From NCBI RefSeq assembly GCF_964355755.1, contig NC_092671.1, forward strand, positions 2,582,501-2,646,500: a stretch of DNA of 64,000 nt, read 5' to 3'. Position numbers and translations under genes: made by a program. Origin of the DNA: Antedon mediterranea (lineage: Eukaryota > Echinodermata > Crinoidea > Comatulida > Antedonidae). Shown one piece after another: positions 27,201 through 41,860 of this stretch. How positions within the stretch are numbered: position 1 is the stretch's first letter; the number at the start of each line of letters is the position of its first letter. A model generated the notes under the pieces. It searched no databases and was not told the origin of the DNA. It saw only the letters and a list, made by a program, of their open reading frames with translations.

Positions 27201-29000
27201 TTTGTGGAGTGTTTTTTTAGATAGAAGTACTTGGAGATGAGTACTCTATCCTCCTCCTCCAAGATCTATTGATGAACTGTCTAAAGTGACAGTATTATTT
27301 TCTGGTGGAGGATGAGAGATTTATGACATTGTACAGATTTTGACGTTGAGAAACACAATCTGAGGAGTTTTGTTGGCGTATTTTTTTTTTCATCCACATG
27401 CAAGTTTGGTCCAGCACACAAATGAAGGGTTGAGATTATGAGAATAAATAGCGTGGGATCTCTCTAAAATAAATGTATACAGTAGGCCTACTATAAACTA
27501 AATCGTTCAGAACAAATGTTGGTACTATTCTATGTATTTATTTTCATTAAAATATTATAATGTTTTTGGAAAGCAATAAATATTACTTAACTTACTTACT
27601 AATGTTGTTAATAGTATATAAACATTTTAAGCATATACAAATGCAAATGTTAGCTGCTATGAAGCAAACTGTCATCTTGAATCTTGGTCAGGTAAATTTT
27701 CATTACATTTGGCATCCATAGTATCTATGTATTATAAGCTTAGAGCTTCTATTACTTTTACCAAAATTTATATAAACAGATAGAAAAATAACAAATAAAA
27801 ACAAATGCAACTATATTTGTAGGTAAAACATTTTTACAGCATAAATTTAAACTTCGATACTTAGCCACTCAGCATGTAATAGAAACAAACCGATCTCCCT
27901 CCTTATTAATAATTTCAAATCAGTGTATTATAATTCATTGCGACAGAGGAACTGAATTGACCATTTGACTACTACATGCTTAAATGACATTAGAATGACG
28001 CTTAAATCGAAGGCAGTGTAACTACGATGAGTTGGACTTGAGTGTACATTGTCTCTTCCTATGACACATTACGTTGATTTTGTCTTAAGACGCATAAGCT
28101 AAGAAACGACCAACGTCAACCACAAAATGTGATTTCAATACGGAAGAAAAAAAATTCAACGACCAGAAGTTCTGCCAAGATTTGATATGATTACACAACC
28201 ACAATATGGTGTGAAATCTAACTGTGCCCCATTTCTGAGTCAGTCAATTTTTTTACAAATTTGTTTATTAATTTTTTTTCCTGTTTAGATCACTTTCACA
28301 TTATTTGTTAATCTAACCATCTGTATACAGAAGTACTATTTTCTTTTTGTGCAAATTTAAACAGAATTTCACAACACAATTTATGAACATGAATAGGAGG
28401 TGTTTACTGCAAAGTGATTTGGTAAGTACAGTAGGCCTATAGGCTTTGATTGATCCTTCTGTATATGCACATTTTTAGTTTCAAAATATTTCTATCATAA
28501 CAGTTATTATTAAATTTCAAATGATTACAATTTTACAATTTTAATGATCAGCTTTTGTTGCATAAAATATAAATTTTAATTGAAACTGTATTAGGCTTAC
28601 AATTTATTTATCTTTTGTGACCACAAAATAGTGGGGAAAATTAATCTCTAGGATAAATAAAGAGTAAACTTGACTTATCTCTTTTAGGGGCAACATTACC
28701 AACTATTTTTTTATATGAAGAAAACACAGTAAACACTTATTGTAGAAACTGTTCCTTTAAAAGAAGCTTGTAACTAATGATAAGGATTTGTAACGAGATA
28801 ACCATGCTCTATTTGGTATCGTATACTAAATGCTTCTTGAAGAAATGATAAATTATGAATGTTATATCAGTAAAAGTATAAATGGTAAAACTTCAAATTC
28901 ATAGTGAAAATAATATTCTGTGCGTATGAATACAGTACACATTTATGTCTTGACATACATATCTTTAAAGGTATTATCAGATTTGTATGGATTATGACTG
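24261..29000. other. Gene-free stretch
   Basis: No gene recognised. Sequence-complex blocks occur at 25690-26060 (AGGTAAAAGGTGTT, CGATAAGATAGC), 26540-26880 (repeated ATCATGATAA, the palindrome AGATCATGATCT, TTTGCATAA) and 27950-28140. These could be conserved regulatory DNA or old repeats; the sequence alone does not decide. Confidence 0.4.
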
Positions 29001-29056
29001 TGATTGTCCCTTTAAGACTTCATGATAATGAGTGACTGTCCCTTTAAGACTTCAAT
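28995..29056. repeat. Short direct repeat with CCCTTTAAGA
   Basis: TGTCCCTTTAAGACTTCA occurs twice, about 33 bp apart. CCCTTTAAGA is common at ends of small DNA transposons, so this may be a degraded element end. Confidence 0.5.
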
Positions 29057-29539
29057 GGCTGGATAGCTGATACAACATGACATCTTGTCTTTCAAATGAT
29101 CATTAGACATGTGAAATGGTTAGCATATAAATTATAAATGATTACATGGAAGACTAAACAAATGGTTAAAAATTATAATTAATGCACAGTGTATCTAGTG
29201 GGCTGATATTAGAGGGGAGGGGGTCAAAGCGGGCTTGTTTAAACATTGTATTGGTTTTGTGCTTAAAAAAGTAATAATAAAAATATATATACAATAATTT
29301 AACACCACAGTACGAAAATAATTTTCATTAAAATAATTGTTCTTAATTAATATGTTATATATCATATACATGTCTGGTAGACAATAGAGAAGTATGATAT
29401 TATAAATGTCAACCTCCAATAACATTAATAATTTCACACACAAAATGTAATTTTAATATTTAATTTCAAAATGTAAAGCATATCATTTTATTGTTGGCAC
29501 TATGCCACTTGGAAGTATTAAAACAAACAAAAAATCATT

Positions 29540-29600
29540 TCTCTTGGGACTCGAACCAAAGGCCTATGACACAATGGTTAAAGGTTCATCCTATAGAATT
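29540..29600 (-). mobile_element. tRNA-like or SINE fragment
   Basis: On the - strand GGTTCGAGTCC at 29557-29547 is a perfect pol III B box. The A box is not convincing and no cloverleaf can be drawn, so I read it as the remains of a tRNA-derived SINE, not a tRNA gene. Confidence 0.4.
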
Positions 29601-30239
29601 ATGAAAAACTCGAATACATATATCATTTTTAGTTTCAATCTGGTTGACATGGAAACAAATATCTCTGTGGGGTTATAATTTATTATACACACACACAATA
29701 TAATATACAATTATACAGGTACCATTATTATGATAGGTTGCCTGTAGTAAAATATTATATAGCATATTATTCTGCAAGATTTATATTTGTATGTATAAAG
29801 AGCACATGTGATTTCAAGATACTTTAGAATAAAGACAATCTTTACAGAAAAAGGTCTTCCTTCTGCAAGTTTGCGGCAAACTAGTTTCATTTACAAGCAA
29901 ATCAATACTTTTGAATTTCCTACTGATTTGTGATTGAATACATAATATAGAAGAATAATAAATACTCTATGAAACATATCATGAGATAGGAATATAATTT
30001 CAGAGTGGAGTATATGTGTTATACTTTTTTTATACTGTACATTTCACCTTTTGGTTATATAATACTTATGACATATGAATATATTTAATATATAACATGA
30101 CATGAATAGATTTTAAAATACCAAACTGTATTCAATGTAATATAAAATAAGAATAAGTAAGTGAGCATCACCCAAACAATTTGGATAAAATAGATGATTT
30201 TGCTTACTATCAATAATAACTGTTTACCTTTTTACTTAC

Positions 30240-30640
30240 ATTATTAATATCGTGTGTGTATGGGTCCAAGGTGGTAAATAGGAGAAGGGTGGGGGTCAGT
30301 GGCTCCAGAAGCAGTGGCATAATGGCTAAACCCGGAGCCCTGGAGATTATAGGCGCCACTGAACAGGGCCCAGATAAAAATATATCAAAAAAGGCTCAGA
30401 AGTTCAGAGGTTTCCAGCGTGGAAGGGTCACTTAGGGTTCCTAAACCAGGGGCCTGAGCTACCTAGCATTGGAGGACCCATTACGAGGGACTTTTTGTCT
30501 GTTAAGCCACTTGTGGGGAAAGAATGGGGATTTGTTTATGGGGTCTATCAAACTACTGTACTGCAAATAACATTTTTCTCCTTTAAAAAAAGTGAGCTAC
30601 AGTTAGCTCCTTTGCCTAAGCTCCTTTGCCTAGGCTCCTA
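30240..30640. other. GC-rich block, probably an old interspersed repeat
   Basis: About 400 bp clearly richer in G+C than its flanks, with phrases such as GGCATAATGGCTAAACCCGG and GGTTCCTAAACCAGGGGCC. No long frame is open. GGCATAATGGCTAA resembles a tRNA-type A box, so a SINE or composite element is possible. Confidence 0.35.
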
Positions 30641-31485
30641 GACCCGCCTATGTGTACATATTAATCATTATAAACAAATTAATTTAGCATTTTCAATTTG
30701 TAGTAATAATGATGACACATGTTATGTTATGTTGACTTTTTTACATTGAGTAGTTATATCTTAATTACCCTTAGAAGCATTTGTCAGATCAAATGTACTT
30801 TAAGTTTAAACTTGATATTACATCATTACAGAAGTTGCTTATCCTACAAATTAGTGGATTTTACATTTGGCGACAGAATTAATTACATGAATTATCAAGG
30901 CCGAACGAAAATAAATAAAATGATTTGGTAACATTCCAAAATGGTTTTTTTAAATATTTATGTTGAAGTATTAATTTCAAATTTAGGCTGCTGACAGCAT
31001 TTAGCCAAGTTTATCTTTTCCAAATTTTTATAACTTTACTATTATGTTTATCAGCTTTTTCCCCTCTTATTACTCAAATTATTTAACTTTATTATTATGA
31101 ATTTTCTAGAGAAATAAATGTAACTTTGATTTATTGATTGAATCAGTTGATCGGGAGATGATGGCATTTGTTTCATTTCTTTTATTAAAGTATTGTAGTT
31201 TTGTATTTGATTATAATTGAATTTTATTTGGTCAAACACAGTCACAGGTAATATATATATTTCAACTATGAATCTACACACAGAATTCACAGACTGTGAA
31301 AAGATAAGTACAGTAGTAATAACATTTTAACCATATGGTTAAATAAAATAAAAAATAAAAAATAAATAAAAAAATCCAAAAAGTAAAAAATTATGATTAA
31401 AAAACGAGATACCACTGAAAGCAGAAAATTGTTAAAAAACATGATTTTGACTTTGACTGTTTATAATTATCTGGTTATGTGCGCC
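30641..31485. other. Gene-free stretch
   Basis: No gene recognised. The frames of 70 and 79 codons here have no domain signature. Confidence 0.4.
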
Positions 31486-31487
31486 AT

Positions 31488-31555
31488 AAGTAGATCTTTG
31501 AATAAATAATAACAAGCAATAGGCCAAATAAACACCATAAGTAGATCTTTGAATA
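31488..31555. repeat. Direct repeat pair
   Basis: CCATAAGTAGATCTTTGAAT occurs twice, about 47 bp apart. No further copies seen. Confidence 0.7.
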
Positions 31556-31611
31556 GTGCGATGGAATAATTGATTGATAATCTATGTTCTTTCAGTAAAT
31601 ATTTTGGAGAC

Positions 31612-31644
31612 TCACTTGCTCACTGGTTCTGTTGGTAGAACGAA

Positions 31645-31675
<31 letters not shown>

Positions 31676-31725
31676 TCAGTGTACACGTCTAGCTCATGTG
31701 CACTTAACATTGATTTTGCATTGTG
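31612..31725 (+). mobile_element. Possible tRNA-derived SINE
   Basis: CTGGTTCTGTTGGTAGAACG resembles an A-box region and CGTAGGTTCAGTG, about 40 nt later, a decayed B box. No cloverleaf is possible as it stands. Confidence 0.35.
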
Positions 31726-34700
31726 TCTGCCTATTTTATACACAGGTCTGTTAATCCCGTTTGATCCAGATATGTTAATGGATTAAACAGGATTATCCAG
31801 TGGATTATCTAACACCATAAACAATAACAAGTTTGTCAGCAAACAGCTATGGTCTACCATAATATTGTATTCATTAAAAAAAAGTATAATTGAATACAAT
31901 CCTACCTTTATGTGACAAGTACAATAATTTCCCATATTAGCAAGGATTTCTGAACTTCTTTCACCAAGGAACAAAAAAAAGGTGAGAATCAAAATATCCG
32001 TCACTTATAAAGCAAGAAAAAAATCCAAAGCAATTGTTGCCAGTGGGCACTGCGACCAATGTGATACTTCCAGGTGTAAATAACTTGCCTGTTTTTTTTA
32101 TACCTGTGCTTAACACAGCTTGTAATACTCGATTGTAACCCCCAGGGCAATAGTCGATCCCTTGCCTTAGGTTCCAGTAACCTTAGAAAACATCAAGACA
32201 TGAATTAAACTTGAAAATGTTCAATTTTAAACTCCTAAAACTTCTTCACCTCGTCACCTTCTGTGAGCACATGTGCTGCGTTATCCAATTGCCATCTTTG
32301 TGATTGAGTCGTTCTATTCTGAGCACAGGTAAGTAACATTCCGAGGAACGTCAAATGAGAGTCAATGCCTCACTGTTAACTGTCAAATAAATCTTACAAC
32401 TTATCACAAAGATTGGAATAATCTATTTTCCTGCGAGGTAGGAAGTTGAAACTCAAATTGAAACTGCTTTTGTCATGCACTGTTTCTTAAAAATTAATTA
32501 ACTGAATATCCATATCACAGCATAAACTAACCATATGTAAATATATGCATGAGTAATATTTAACTATTTTGAAATTTATCAAAATAATTTGGTTGAATAT
32601 ATGATGTAATTTATCATATTCTGCAAAAATTGTTTAAAAGAGATTTTTAAAACATACAGAAATATGAATCAATTTTCATTACTTTTGATTTCATTTTATT
32701 GTTACTGGTGACCATATTGGGAGATAGCAATATTTTTTGTTCTCAGAAGATCAGAATATGTTTTGTAACATGTACACAAGACTAGGCCTAGGTCAATTAT
32801 AATAACCAATAAGTTTTAATTTTTAATAAAAAAAATAAACACATATTCTTGAAAAGGAATATAAACAGTAAACTATTAATTTTAGGCTCCTAATTAACCA
32901 TTAAATTGTTATATATTTGAGTATTAAAAGATTTAAAAAAAATTGACAGTTATTAAAATGTTTGTATACTGTTGAATCTAAATCAGCACCTGAGCGATAT
33001 ATACCTTGCTAGTGGCAAGGATTTTTAACCTGTATCAAATAAATATTATTATAAAATACAACCAAGGTTCCTTTTGTTCACTCAGAAAAATAACAACACA
33101 TAAATCATTCCAATCACGTTTTAATCATTATTATGATTGATTACTACTATAATTTTATTTCATTTTTGAATGTCAGTGTCATAAAAAAAGCTTTAAATGT
33201 TAAATTATTTTTCTTTTCAATTGGTTTTTTTTTTTTGGTAAACAGGATGTGTAAAGATGTGAATGTGATGAGCAAAATGCTTTATCATTTTCTTTTCCGT
33301 TTTCATGTAAAATTTTTGAAAATATATGGATAAAAAATATAATTTCTAAATAATCACATGGTGACAATTGAATGGCCACTATTGAATTACCACTATACAA
33401 TAGATACTTGATCAGACGAAGCTTGTTGTTATTATAATAATCTAACATTGTATACGTGTAAATTGAAAATTCCCTTTAAATACAAGACAATGAAACAGTT
33501 GATGATAGCACAAAATACAAAAGTTTTATTTCAATGGAATTCATATAACAAAAATATCTGTACACAAAAGGAGAGAATTTTAACACAAAAATTAATATTT
33601 TAGTATGAGTCATCCTTTTTAAACTACAATTGCCTCTAGTTGTAATTTGCAGCCAACATTTTTCTCTCTCACTAACAAATTATAAATTTATTATCTGTTA
33701 AAAGTACTTTCAACTAAGTAAATGATGGATTACCAATAGGCCTAAAAGTACAACATATGTGTATTAAATTAGTAAAACAATGCTGTGGGCATCAGTAGCT
33801 GTGAAGATGTAAATAAAATAAGCAAAAACCTAAATCCAATTGGTAAAGTAAAACAGTTAAAAAGAAAGTGCCAAGATTTCGGAAAAAAAACCCTCATTCT
33901 TTGATCAGGGCTAATGAGTGACTTTCATTCATTATTATTATCATCATTTATCATCATCAATTGTTATTATAGTCGTACAAAAGAAATCTGCAGAAGAAAA
34001 CAAGGTTATACTGAACCATTTTTACATTACTATCAAATGTTCGCATTTGCCTCATGACCAGAGGGGTAAATTGTTAGTCCCTTGACTTGTGTCTGCAAAC
34101 AAACAATACATCCGATATCTATAGGCCTAATTGTCTTCAAGTCTTCAAGGGATTGACTCATGTACAAAATAGTTCTACACAAAAATTGTTGAATTATCAT
34201 ATTTATCATTCAGGAACATTTAACACTTTCACTCAGAGGGTAGAATTGAAAATGATAATTTAACAATTAAAGATAAAGAATAAATAATAAAAATGGTAAA
34301 AAAAATCAATGTTGAATCACATTTTGTTTATATTTTTTAATTTAAAATTATCTAAACATAAATGTAACTATTGGTACAAAAAACAATGATTTATACAATT
34401 AAAAATTTGGAAATAATAAAAACAATAGTTTATGCAATTTAAAATTTGGAAAGAATAATGATTTTTGATTATTTGGACAACTAAACGTGACAAAATGAAA
34501 CTCAAAACTTCAAACAAGAAAACAAAATTAAACAGAAGACAGTCTGATAATTAATTAGCCTGTTAATTACAGAAAGTATCTATTGTGTTTGAAAAAAACA
34601 GAAATTCAGACAAATAAATATTAAATTGATCTACTTTGTAATTGTTTGTAATGAAATTATCAGTAATTTGATTACTAAGTTCCTTGGGTAACATTCAGTG

Positions 34701-34947
34701 TCAAGTACGACAAATAATTACGGACAAAGTTTAGAAGATTTATTGTAAATTATACACAACTATCACAACTTGAGGGCAGCCTTTATTAAGATTTGTTCAC
34801 CAGGATGAAAGATGTAGATGTTTCTTTGCTTTGTACATTACCTGATGAGTGTGGCCAGCTTTGCTGGTCATATGAAACAAATTTGTAGTAATAAAGCACC
34901 ATGAAGTAACCAAGTTCATAGTTTTTATATTATTACATTGTTTCTTA
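31726..34947. other. Gene-free stretch
   Basis: No gene recognised. An imperfect direct repeat with AATTTGGAAA lies at about 34380-34460. The remainder is AT-rich. Confidence 0.4.
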
Positions 34948-35041
34948 TACGTTGCCTAGCGCACACACTTAGACCGTACACACCATACATTATATACGTT
35001 GCCTAGCGCACACACACAGACCGTACACACCATACAAACGC
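34948..35041. repeat. 47-bp tandem duplication, CpG-rich
   Basis: Two copies, starting at 34948 and 34995, each begin TACGTTGCCTAGCGCACACA and carry GACCGTACACACCATACA. The second is three bases short of a full copy. CpG content is high for the region. Confidence 0.9.
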
Positions 35042-35124
35042 CAGTCTTTACATTCCCACGTTTGTAAAATCAAGAGTTTTGCTTCGCAACGCTTATTCTG
35101 CTTTTATACTACAAACTTAAGAGA

Positions 35125-35265
35125 CAACAAAGATGTATATATAGTTCTGAAAAGAATTGTTGAGTTTGTCAACGTTTTGTTCAATATACTTTGATTGTCC
35201 TCACTCATGATACAACTATATATACGTTCTGTATCGTAAACTTTATATCAACATTTGATTTTGCC
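35125..35265 (-). repeat. Dispersed repeat, copy 2 (inverted)
   Basis: The reverse complement of this segment matches the copy at 24165-24260: GAGGACAATCAAAGTATATT, then AAAACGTTGACAAACTCAAC and TTCTTTTCAGAACTATAT. The two copies have drifted moderately. Confidence 0.6.
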
Positions 35266-37391
35266 ATGCAAACCTTCAAACAACAGCATTTACTCTATGT
35301 GAAACACATATAAACTCCATAAAGTTTACAAAAACAATTTATTAGAGAATTTTTAAAAAAAGAGTCGAATTATCAGATTATCAGATATTCATAAAATAAG
35401 CATAACAATTGTGTGAATGTGAAGTATGCTTACTATAAAAATTTAGAAACTTCTGGTTAAGCAAGATTACCCAATCTTGTTCATTGCATAGTGGCCCTGA
35501 AATATGTAAAAATGTTACAAACTTTTTTTTAATGAAAAAGGCTTATCTTTGATTACGACCTTCAAATTCATGTACTAAGCACATAGCAACTAGGCTTATG
35601 AAGGAAGTTATGGCAATTACTATATACATTTTTACATTTTAATTTTCTGTTAAATTATAATTTGAAATTATGTAATTTTAGATTTTTGTGGTTAAAATAA
35701 ATTCAAAACAAAACACAAAAATATATGGTATATCAACCAATAAAAATAAAACTAAGGAGATTAAAATGGTATGGACACATAATAAGACAAAATGATAGGA
35801 ATTTCAGCCCCTTTTCAACTAATTTTAAAACAAACAAATATATTACCAGCAATTACGTTTGTTGATGATACATATTCAAATTCACATTTGGAATAGCAAA
35901 TAGGAGTAATGTAGAAAAAAATAATATTTAGGTCGAACACACAAAAGTACAATGTATATACATTTTATAATTTGATTTAGCTTCAAACTGTGAATTCATT
36001 ATAAATCAGTAAATTCAATTAAAAAATGAAACAGGCAGTACTACATTAATGTCAGTCTTCATTAAATCAAAGTAACATTCAAATAAAAATCAACTTTATA
36101 CTTCGCTCAAAATGACACCACACAAAGTTGAAGGGGGTAAAAATAATACATTACAATTTATGCGTCATATTGACTACATAATATTTCAACATACCAACAG
36201 TTTATAAGTTTTCATTTCATAGAAATTCTGATAGTTACCATTGCAAGAATTATCAGTAATCAAAACATAGTTCCGTGTGGAATATAGGGGCTGGAGTTGG
36301 GCCTAATCGCAACCAGAATCTCTCGGTAAATTGGAAAGAATAACTGATGCTAAGTCTGGTTTATTTCATACTGGTTAGAAACTTTCCAGTACAAGTTAAG
36401 TTTTCTTAATCAATTTGCAAGACAAATACCAACATATTGACGTCAACTAAATTTGCTAGAAAGTATTGAAGCAGAACGAAACATGGGTATGAATTTGGAA
36501 ATGAAAGAGTCCACCACCTACACATTAATATAGTTTAGGTCATAATATTAATTATGTTTTTCACTGGGTAAATTCATTTAATAAAATAAAAAACATCAGT
36601 TTATTTTTTCTTTGAATTTTATATATTTTAGTTATTTTGTATTTATATTTTCCATATGATTTTAGTAATACCAAAAAGAGAGCTCAGAAATGTTGGTTGA
36701 GATTGCTCACACTTTACGGCGTAGTTCACTGACTATACCAATAAATAAAAGGAGTGTAAATGAATTGTGCACTTTTTGAGTTATATCTTGCACCTGAAGA
36801 GAATAGGCTGGTTTATCCAGGTAAAGTTAGGTACAAAATATATTGATTCTCTCAAATAGAAAACAGAATGTTAACATCTAAATTGAGAATACCTCATTAA
36901 CTAGTGTGTTTGATCATCCTGATAAAAGCACATAAGAATCATTTTAAAAGAATCTATTCAATATTGAGGGCAGGCTTCTACCTCTCCAGGGGTTAATATA
37001 ACCAGAATTGTATACCAAATGAGTAATAGACCGAATAAAACAGAATATGATATTAAATCATATTAATATGTACAAATAGTGACGATAACCAGAAGATGAG
37101 ATACAAGGTAAAGACATAGGAATTGGAACTTTGTTCATAATTTAGTAAAACCAGAGCACATGTGATGACAGACTAGACACATTAGTAAGTGCCAACACTA
37201 TCACTCATGCTACAATCTATTTATCAATAGTATCCATCATTACTTGCACAAATTTTAGTTTAAAATAATGATTAGCATTTCCTTAACTTAAAATGACGTT
37301 TATTTTTAAAGGCCCTACACATCACACTTCATCTATGATAGGCTACATATACATATAGCCCAACTTCATATTTGAAACAATTTTCATGATA
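35266..37391. other. Gene-free stretch
   Basis: AT-rich DNA without a recognisable gene or element. Confidence 0.5.
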
Positions 37392-37519
37392 TACCGTAAA
37401 TCTTCTAATTGTAACCCTGGGTAATTATTCTTTGATTGTTTTTTAGAGTGGGTTACTATTAGAAGGGGTGGGGGGAGGTTACTGTTAGAGTGTGGGTTAC
37501 TATTAAAGGATTTACGGTA
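37392..37519. mobile_element. Small MITE, 128 bp
   Basis: Left end TACCGTAAATCTTCTAATTG and right end its imperfect reverse complement, AAAGGATTTACGGTA. The interior repeats GGGTTACTATTA / GGTTACTGTTAGAG. Probable TA-type target site. Non-coding. Confidence 0.75.
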
Positions 37520-40500
37520 ATAATCCATTACAAGAAACCCTATCCCCTTTTCTCTACATTTTGTAGGGTATAAACTCGTCTTTAAAATATAGATTCAGAT
37601 TTTTATTCAGAGTAATATATTAAAATAATAGGCTGAGACTTGTAACAAATGTCACATTACACACTGAGAGTCACAATATTCATTTGACTGTTTCAGCTGA
37701 GGCGATCTCAAATTCTGAATTGCTTTGCTGTAAAAAAAAAATGACTAAATGGTTTTATAAAACAATCAAGATCGAAATCAATTGCTGTTTTAAATATTTT
37801 GTGCAGTTTTTTATTGTGAAGATCCATTTTTATTTGCTAACGTAGTGTTTGGTTATAAATTTGACTTCTCAATAAAAGCAGCAACTTATTGGTTGTGATA
37901 CCTCGTTCTAGTTCAGAATTGTGATTTAATATATCAAATAAAAAACATTTGAATGAGACAGTATCATTAAGGTTTATTGACCTTTTTATTGTGCATAATT
38001 AATTTGGTATCATGAGAGGAAAGACAATCATTTTATAATAATTCAAGACAGAAAACGATAAATTCCATCCGGACATATCTAACCATGTAAGAGGTTGCAG
38101 TAAAATGTTTAAGAAATGTTTCTCGTCATTTTTTATTTTTAAACGGAACTGATTGATAATTGAAAATTACGTCCTAGTCATAAGAGGTTATTAACATTCT
38201 GCAAAAAAAATTGCAACGTCACAAATCGTTTTTAGTCTTAATATAATTAATTGTCTTTGTCTGCGATGTTAAAATGGTTATTAATTGTTAATTTCATGCC
38301 TTTATGATGAATCATCAAGTTTCACTCTTAAATATTTTTTTTTTCACAGAAATTCTTTTGAAAATACTAGAGAAGAATTAGTACGTTGTCGTACATTTGA
38401 ATTTAATAGTACAAGGGGAGCGGGTGACCCAAACACTCCTGGATCCATCCCTAATTTCCTTCAGTGAATATACAAATATTTTACTTAAACTAAATTTAAA
38501 CCCAATGAACAAACAAGCATCATTCATTTTAAGACCAGTAAAAACTAAAAAGTTACTTTAATATTAAGAGTTGTGTCCTTTCTATAATTATTTCAATACA
38601 GACATATGTTTAACATATGAAATTGTGAAAAACGCAAAAAAAACAGTATTTAAACTCTTATCAAGATAAAACACAGACGACAAGAAAAATTGAATTATAA
38701 ATTCATCCTTCAATCCACTTTAGAGTAAGAGTGGGGTTTATATCCCTTAAAAATAAAACTCATTGAAAATATAAAATTAATTTCATTACTTATGTAACTT
38801 GTGGTTGTCAATTGTGACGGGGCAACTGTTCAATATACTCATTTTTAAAAGCAATTTTATTCTTCAGGGCGTCCCGTTGCACCAATGCACCCTTCAAATA
38901 TATTATTTGATAACGTTTGCTACCCTTGAATATAAGTGCTCTCTTCAACGAAGCTTTTGACAAAAAAAAAATAAATAAGATGCCGTTTACTGTATAGCCT
39001 AGGTTCTAGACTGAAATGGCAAATATGGCGTTCCATACGTATAATTAAGCTCTGTATTTTCAAACAAAAATTGAAACACCAACTAACTGGTGGACTAACA
39101 TAAAAAAGACAACAATACAGACTTGGAGCAAGTCTTATGGTTACTGTACAATTGAGGCCCGATTTCATCTGTATCGCTGAATAAACTATTTATTTCTAAA
39201 TACATTTTTTGACCACATTTCTGCTAAATTTGTTTTCCAAAATAACTTTTAAACCTGGGGTTCTTGTCAATTAAATATTACCCAAAATGCAACAGGTTAA
39301 ATGGCATTCCAATAAATTGAGTGTTTTAAAATGATAGTTTCAAGCTGTCGAAATGTTGTCCTGCTTGTAATGATTTCAGGGAAAACAGTAATATAAAATT
39401 GACTTATTTAAATTTATATTCTTAAAATTTCTAAATTTTCGATGAGATTCATTATTGGTAATTTTATCAAATTTCTGACGCAAAACGTCAAAACCATTCA
39501 GAGAGTTTGATAATTTGACATAAACTCTGTCAATAAACTTTGAAATTCCCCACATGGGAAAAACAAAATCTAATCTTAATCACCATGATCAGAAGACATA
39601 CCAAATCAAATCAAATTAAGACTCGACAAAAACAACCGGTAGTTATGTTGCCAATTTTGCGACAAGCAGTACATATCCCTTCAATCCAAGTATTCCCCTC
39701 TAGCAATTCTTTTGATTTACTGATCGATATCAAAAAAATGCCAGAAACTTGGTAATTAGCAATGAAATACTAGTTAAAATACCAGTCTGTTTACACTATT
39801 ATATTTATGAGTATATAATGTTACGTTCACATTGAGGGTGAATTTGGTCCAGTGGTCGGAGAAAACTCTGGGCTAATTTTTTTTTATCACTTGGATGTAT
39901 TGTGAAAAATAAGTTAGTGTTAACGGTTCTATTTTTAAACACCAAAGTGCTTTTTTATTATTTTTTTATCTGGCAACCCGTCCACATCTAGTGTGTGTAG
40001 ACAGTACATCTGTGTGTGTAAAAAAATTATTTCTAGTGTGAGATGGTTAAAAAGCACAATCAGTTTTTTGGTTTGGAGTCTACAGTGTAGACTAGACCCC
40101 AAAGCAATGTCTCAATCATCTGCCATGATTGTCCTATTGCCCACAAAGGTCACATGGGAAGAAAATTCAACTATTTGTGTTTGTCATGGAATCAATGATA
40201 AAGTTTTTAAAATTTCATAACGATGTTGATAGATGTAGATTTTTATTGCCTTTTAAACTTGCTAACATATTTGTATTTTAAATGTGTGTATGTTATGCTT
40301 CTCGAGAGGGGGAGAGAGGTTTTTGAAATAAATTTTAAAAAATCATCAAGTACTTTGATGTTTAGAATATTTATAATTCATAATTTTTGTTTTCTTTAAA
40401 ATTATTTTAGTTTTTTAATATAATCTTGATTCAAGAAAAAGAACTCTTTAAAATATTGTGCTTGATTAGTTGATTCCAATTATACCTCAATTTAATAATA

Positions 40501-40916
40501 AGTTATCGTTAATGTAAAATTAGTCCATGGTGACACGTAAACTTATCTTAGACCTTGATATAAAGCGTTGGCTTACATAATATCAACAAACTCACTATAG
40601 AAATGCCTTGAAGTAATTAACTTGTAAGATATTTAGTTACATTAATGTTCAAGCCGGATGGGATAAAACGAAGGAAGTCATGCACGACCATGACTCCCAC
40701 CCTAGAAATTAAAACATTCAAGTATACAAAATGGAGATACACAATCTAATGAGGCAAGTAAATTAACATGTTGAGGTGTTACAAAAACGAACCCACCAGT
40801 GTTATAAAAACTACCCCATTGTTGTGTCGTGGAATGGAATAAACATTCTACAAAGAATATATGATTTTCATATATTTTTATGCATAACAGAGTAACATCT
40901 CAGAATCATGGTACAA
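37520..40916. other. Gene-free stretch
   Basis: No gene recognised. Frames at 38285-38467, 38920-39168, 39540-39755 and 39993-40220 are short and show no domain. Confidence 0.4.
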
Positions 40917-41023
40917 TTAATACCTTTTCACATCTGCAAAAACGTGTAATAAATCGGGAGATAAACCTGGTTACAAGTTTTTACAAGGTTTAACAATTTA
41001 TGCAGATGTAAAAAGGGTATTAA
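40917..41023. mobile_element. Inverted-repeat element, about 107 bp
   Basis: Imperfect 22-bp arms: TTAATACCTTTTCACATCTG on the left and CAGATGTAAAAAGGGTATTA on the right. A shorter inverted pair, AAACCTGG / CAAGGTTT, lies inside. A MITE, or a solo fold-back relic. Confidence 0.65.
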
Positions 41024-41860
41024 CTTGGTTTTACGCAAGTGCCACAAGTAATTTGACCAATCATAATGCGATGGATCATCCTGTTGCTTGTGATTGGTCA
41101 CTGACGAAGATTTAGTTTTTTATACAGTTCTATGATATCGCCATACCTCACCTGGTTCCATACAAAGTAATATAGAGGGCACTATTTACCTGATTTCTTT
41201 CCAAGCAAAAGAGAGTACCGTATGCAACAATTAAAAAAACATGTAAAATGTCAAATGTGTGGTAATCATGGTAACCAATTTATTACAATAAAATATGTAT
41301 GAACATGTTGTTGATCAGTTGTTGGATATAGAGATACAAATAGATAAAACAACAGATAGAAAGAAGTTCCAAGCTCTCAGAAAATGTTATTCCTTCGTCA
41401 TATATATCTATTTTAACTAACATGTTGACAAAAGCAAAATTCTAAAAGCATTTTACTAAAAGCAAGTTGCATAGAAACCCTTCTTGGCCTCCAGTCAAGG
41501 CGTTAAGGGGTACAGAATAATTTTCCCAAGTAATCGTTGCCTACGATCATATCAGAGAGTCTGACAACAAGTGAAAGTCTGCGATAAGCCCAATTATGCA
41601 ATAGGGATTCTTAAGACAAGGACGTAGGCCCAGAAGCATGTTATAACACTCACTGAATATGTCATATGTTTATAAATGACAATAAAACTGGGTACAATTT
41701 ATGACCTTAAAAATAAAATGTCCTATATTTTAATGGAAATCAATGGATTGACAAGTGAAGGTTTACATTTTGTTTCTCATAATTATAACATTTTAGGCCT
41801 TCACATTATATACTTTTATATTATTATTCCACTTTTATTCCATATTTATACACCCTTCCA
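41024..41860. other. Gene-free stretch
   Basis: Begins with a core related to the MITE at 8181-8350 (CCAATCATAATGCGATGGAT and GTGATTGGTCA, about 41060-41100). Otherwise AT-rich without a recognisable gene. Confidence 0.5.

Noticed and set aside
29540-29600. Possible tRNA gene on the - strand
   Set aside because: A perfect B box exists, but no A box or cloverleaf; read as a SINE fragment.
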